Assembly: GCA_951813325.1 (NCBI GenBank)
Contig: OX638350.1
Coordinates: 3,081,954 to 3,145,953 of the forward strand
From: an uncultured Acidimicrobiales bacterium
Lineage (GTDB): Bacteria > Actinomycetota > Acidimicrobiia > Acidimicrobiales > Bin134
Direction of reading: 5' to 3'
DNA: 64,000 bases
Positions 53,241 to 64,000 of the stretch are shown piece by piece. Below the pieces are notes generated by a model. The model saw only the letters and a list, made by a program, of their open reading frames with translations. It was not told the DNA's origin and did no database searches. The position numbers and the translations under genes were made by a program. The first letter of the stretch is position 1. Each line of letters opens with the position of its first letter.

Positions 53241-53445
53241 ACTGGTAGCTTTTGCCACTCACAACTGATCGATTTGCCGCAGACATCAGGCGCTGTGTCC
53301 AGCACCGCTTAATCGGCTGAAGCTCAGTCCGAACCGGAATGAGCTCTCGGCTGGCCTGACCAGGTGAACCCTCCCAGTACCCATGGGGCGTTCGCATGTC
53401 GGCGGCGCCCCATTGCTGCATCTCACGGAGGGTCCGGCAATTCTG
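53241..53445 (+). promoter_or_regulatory. rplJ leader, probable L10-binding autoregulatory RNA
   Basis: A 205-base non-coding stretch upstream of rplJL. It contains the imperfect arm GGCTGAAGCTCAGTCCGAAC-CGGAATGAGCTC and a strong stem ATGGGGCG (53383-53390)/CGCCCCAT (53406-53413). Bacterial rplJ leaders commonly bind L10(L12)4 to repress translation; the location fits, but the kink-turn consensus was not verified. GGAGGG at 53427-53432 follows the stem. Confidence 0.5.
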
Positions 53446-53521
53446 ATGGAAAATCCCCGCCCCGAGAAAGTGGCCGTCTTCTGATGGAAAATCCCCGCCC
53501 CGAGAAAGTGGCCGTCTTCTG
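53446..53521 (+). repeat. two extra 38-bp copies of the rplJ start, encoding chained 12-codon ORFs
   Basis: ATGs at 53446, 53484 and 53522 head three copies of a 38-bp unit (ATGGAAAATCCCCGCCCCGA and onward). In copies 1 and 2 the frame reads MENPRPEKVAVF then TGA, and each TGA overlaps the next ATG (TGATG). The third copy continues as rplJ. The only good Shine-Dalgarno sequence is before copy 1. Confidence 0.97.
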
Positions 53522-54103
53522 ATGGAAAATCCCCGCCCCGAGAAAGTGGCCGTCGTGGACGAGGTGCGCGAGCGCATCTCTGCGGCTGAGGCCGTGGTCA
53601 TTACCGACTACCGCGGCCTCGACGTGCCGGCCTTGGCCGATCTCCGCCGCCAGCTGCGCGAAGCCGGTGGCGAGTACAAGGTGTACAAGAACACACTGAC
53701 GCGCTTCGCGGCCCGTGAGCTGAAGCTGGATCTAGACGAGTTTCTGGTGGGTCCGACCGCTTTGGCCTTCACCGACACCCGTGACGACGGCTCTCCCGGC
53801 GACGCGGTTTCGTTGGCCAAAGCCCTCTGCCAGTTTGCCGACAGCTCCGACTTCTTGTCGATCAAGGGGGGAGTGCTCGACGGTCAGGTGCTTTCGGTTG
53901 ACGAGGTGAGTGCCTTGTCCATGCTCGGGACCCGGCCTGAGCTGCTGGCCGAGATCCTCGGGTTGTTGGAATCCCCGTTGGCCGAGATGGCCGGGCTGCT
54001 GGAGGCCCCGCTAACCGAGATGGCCGGGCTCCTCGATGCCCCGCTGGTCGAAACGGCCGGGCTGCTGGAATCGCTAAGCGAAAAAGGCGGTGCTGCAACG
54101 TGA
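53522..54103 (+). CDS. rplJ: 50S ribosomal protein L10 with repeated L12-binding tail
   Basis: 193 residues. Anchors the L7/L12 stalk and represses its own operon. N-domain: PEKVAVVDEVRERISAAEAVVITDYRGLDVPALADLR; then KNTLTRFAAREL. The C-terminal helix consists of four 11-residue repeats (146-189), LGLLESPLAEM, AGLLEAPLTEM, AGLLDAPLVET and AGLLESLSEKG. In other bacteria each ~10-residue segment of this helix holds one L12 dimer. Translation may be fed by the mini-ORFs upstream. Confidence 0.97.
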   Translation: MENPRPEKVAVVDEVRERISAAEAVVITDYRGLDVPALADLRRQLREAGGEYKVYKNTLTRFAARELKLDLDEFLVGPTALAFTDTRDDGSPGDAVSLAKALCQFADSSDFLSIKGGVLDGQVLSVDEVSALSMLGTRPELLAEILGLLESPLAEMAGLLEAPLTEMAGLLDAPLVETAGLLESLSEKGGAAT

Positions 54104-54177
54104 CCGGCCGGCCGCAAACACGCGCCAACGCGAACAACGAACAATCGAAAACCACAGAAAAGGAATGAGGAACAGCC

Positions 54178-54567
54178 ATGTCCAATGTTGACGAGGTACT
54201 GGACTCCATCGGGTCGATGACCGTGCTCGAGCTTTCCGAGCTCAAGGAGGCGTTCAAAGAGCGCTTCAACGTCGAGGCCGCAGCCCCGGCCGCGGCCATG
54301 CCCATGATGATGGCCGCTCCCGGCGCCGATGGCGGCGGAGACGCCGCTGAGGAGCAGAGCGAGTTCGACGTGATCCTGACCAGCGCGGGCGAGAAGAAGA
54401 TCCAGGTCATCAAAGAGGTTCGCACCCTCACCAATCTGGGACTCAAGGATGCCAAGGAGCTGGTGGACAACGCTCCCAATCCGGTTTTGGAGAAGGCCTC
54501 CAAAGAGGATGCCGAGAAGGCCAAAGAGCTCATCGAGGCCGCTGGCGGGGCTGTCGAGCTCAAGTAG
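54178..54567 (+). CDS. rplL: 50S ribosomal protein L7/L12
   Basis: 129 residues. N-terminal dimerisation helices ([27 protein letters not shown]), an Ala/Pro/Met hinge ([22 protein letters not shown]), and the C-terminal domain [39 protein letters not shown] that contacts translation factors. Strong AAAGGAATGAGG region before the ATG. Confidence 0.98.
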   Translation: MSNVDEVLDSIGSMTVLELSELKEAFKERFNVEAAAPAAAMPMMMAAPGADGGGDAAEEQSEFDVILTSAGEKKIQVIKEVRTLTNLGLKDAKELVDNAPNPVLEKASKEDAEKAKELIEAAGGAVELK

Positions 54568-54590
54568 CTCCCCACCGGCGAAGTCCTGCC

Positions 54591-54714
54591 GGGCATGGTT
54601 TGTAAACCATGCCCGCGCCGCGTATCATTCCTGGATACGCGCTCGCTTGTGTCCCCGGCCACGCCTTCTCCTTTGTCGCGGCCGCGTTTACGGGATTCCT
54701 CCTTCCCGTAAACG
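54591..54714 (+). promoter_or_regulatory. three consecutive hairpins in the rplL-rpoB gap
   Basis: Perfect stems: GGGCATGGTTT/AAACCATGCCC (54591-54614), CGCGTATC/GATACGCG (54619-54641) and CGTTTACGGGA/TCCCGTAAACG (54685-54714, 8-base loop). None is followed by a U-run. In E. coli this gap holds an attenuator and an RNase III site that set the ribosomal protein to RNA polymerase ratio; an analogous role is inferred. Confidence 0.65.
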
Positions 54715-54775
54715 TTCAGGGATTTGAGCAGCTAACCGGCGTTGCCCGTCCATCACATCATCTCAGGAGCTCACC

Positions 54776-62287
<7,512 letters not shown>

Positions 62288-62352
62288 ACTTAATATTGGA
62301 GCGCGGTTTTGCTGCGCCCTCAATCCTGTTCCGTTCAGCCCGAGGAAGTGCT

Positions 62353-62724
62353 GTGCCCACGATTCAGCAGCTGGTGCGCAAGGGTCGCCAGTCCAAATTC
62401 CGCAAGGAAAAGACGCCCGCTCTAAAGGGCGCGCCCCAGCGGCGAGGGGTATGCACCCGGGTCTACACCACAACCCCGAAAAAGCCGAACTCCGCACTCC
62501 GACGGGTGGCTCGCGTCCGCTTGACCAGCGGGATGGAGGTAACCGCCTACATCCCCGGAGAAGGGCACAATCTTCAAGAGCACTCCATCGTGCTGGTGCG
62601 CGGCGGACGAGTCCGCGATCTGCCGGGCGTGCGCTACAAGGTCATCCGCGGCACCCTCGACACCTCGGGTGTGGCCGACCGGCGCCAAGCTCGCAGCCGC
62701 TACGGCGCCAAGAAGGAGAGCTGA
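62353..62724 (+). CDS. rpsL: 30S ribosomal protein S12 with Arg at position 88
   Basis: 123 residues from GTG 62353 with GAGGAA 5 bases upstream. [91 protein letters not shown] is the decoding-centre protein. Lys43 is kept. Position 88 (codon CGC at 62614-62616) is Arg instead of the usual Lys, the exact substitution selected in streptomycin-resistant mutants of other bacteria. A longer frame from 62224 lies in rpoC and is rejected. Confidence 0.97.
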   Translation: MPTIQQLVRKGRQSKFRKEKTPALKGAPQRRGVCTRVYTTTPKKPNSALRRVARVRLTSGMEVTAYIPGEGHNLQEHSIVLVRGGRVRDLPGVRYKVIRGTLDTSGVADRRQARSRYGAKKES

Positions 62725-62767
62725 CCGTGCTCGACCACTTCACCGGCGCTGGAAGAGAGGCCTGTTA

Positions 62768-63238
62768 ATGCCTCGAAAGGGCCCGGCAGGGCGACGCGAC
62801 CTCCCCAACGACCCGGTCTACGACTCATTGCTGGTCACCCAGTTCGTGAACAAGATCCTTCAACGGGGCAAGCGATCCACCGCAGAGCGAATCGTGTACG
62901 GCGCGCTCGGCATCGTGGAGCAAAAAACCAGTGTCGAGCCGCTGGGCACCCTGAAGCGAGCCGTGGAAAACGTGCGCCCCCAGCTCGAGGTCCGCAGCCG
63001 GCGGGTCGGCGGAGCCACTTATCAGGTCCCGGTTGACGTGCGCCCCCGACGGGCGAACACCCTGGCCATACGCTGGATTGTGAACCACGCCCGAGAGCGG
63101 CGTGAGCGCACCATGATTGATCGGCTGGCCAACGAAATCCTGGACGCCTCCAATGGCCTGGGTGCGTCGGTGAAGCGGCGCGACGACTTGCACAAGATGG
63201 CAGAGTCGAACCGGGCCTTCGCCCACTACCGCTGGTAA
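62768..63238 (+). CDS. rpsG: 30S ribosomal protein S7
   Basis: 156 residues, the usual length. [86 protein letters not shown] and the C-terminal [36 protein letters not shown] organise the 3' major domain of 16S rRNA. Start ATG 62768, 43 bases after rpsL. Confidence 0.98.
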   Translation: MPRKGPAGRRDLPNDPVYDSLLVTQFVNKILQRGKRSTAERIVYGALGIVEQKTSVEPLGTLKRAVENVRPQLEVRSRRVGGATYQVPVDVRPRRANTLAIRWIVNHARERRERTMIDRLANEILDASNGLGASVKRRDDLHKMAESNRAFAHYRW

Positions 63239-63260
63239 GCGGTCTTACCCCCTGAGCCCC

Positions 63261-64000
<740 letters not shown>

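Overview
The window is high-GC chromosomal DNA of an actinobacterium. Class Acidimicrobiia is the best guess, an inference from gene content without any database search. Pointers are a DUF222/HNH endonuclease, a PadR-ino1 pair, a DUF6049 protein next to cca, many GTG/TTG starts, several apparently leaderless genes, an S12-S7-EF-G block directly after rpoBC, and a secreted RCC1-repeat protein with a duplicated cysteine module. No prophage, transposase gene, rRNA or cas gene was seen.

Layout. 1-1980: clpB (minus strand, runs off the left edge). 2054-13900: an accessory catabolic and housekeeping stretch with a BKACE-type keto-acid cleavage enzyme, ArfB ribosome rescue, an acyl-CoA dehydrogenase-like flavoenzyme, two amidohydrolases, an MscS channel, a thiolase-like protein, two NTF2/SnoaL-like proteins, a VapBC module, and PadR plus myo-inositol-phosphate synthase. 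13955-21945: a minus-strand run of histone-deacetylase-like protein, CCA-adding enzyme and a solitary OLD-like ATPase/nuclease. It is separated by a 34-bp minisatellite from a plus-strand run of GNAT, DUF6049 and DegV. 22050-32715: an 11-gene complex I operon, nuoABCDHIJKLMN, without nuoE, nuoF or nuoG. 32900-46929: mixed genes, including a Phd/PIN toxin-antitoxin pair, an Nei/Fpg glycosylase, an SDR, a MITE-like element lying exactly between two stop codons, acetyl-CoA synthetase, HtpX, an AlbA/Schlafen-type regulator behind paired palindromes, and an unrecognised two-gene cassette. 47051-50770: four tRNA genes (Tyr, Thr, Met, Trp), a DUF222/HNH protein and an ECF sigma factor. 50816-64000: the core information block secE-nusG-rplK-rplA-rplJ-rplL-rpoB-rpoC-rpsL-rpsG-fusA (fusA truncated by the right edge).

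The most unusual signal is a recurring one: short perfect or near-perfect tandem duplications placed on gene boundaries. The rplJ start is triplicated (38-bp period), producing two 12-codon mini-ORFs chained by TGATG overlaps into rplJ. The nusG stop region is triplicated (35 bp). The nuoM ribosome-binding site and start are duplicated, creating a 22-codon upstream ORF. A 34-bp unit is repeated seven times upstream of the histone-deacetylase-like gene. Other points of interest are a natural Arg at S12 position 88, 11-residue repeats in the L12-binding tail of L10, three strong hairpins between rplL and rpoB, and two identical 28-bp palindromes 51 bp apart upstream of the AlbA-domain gene.
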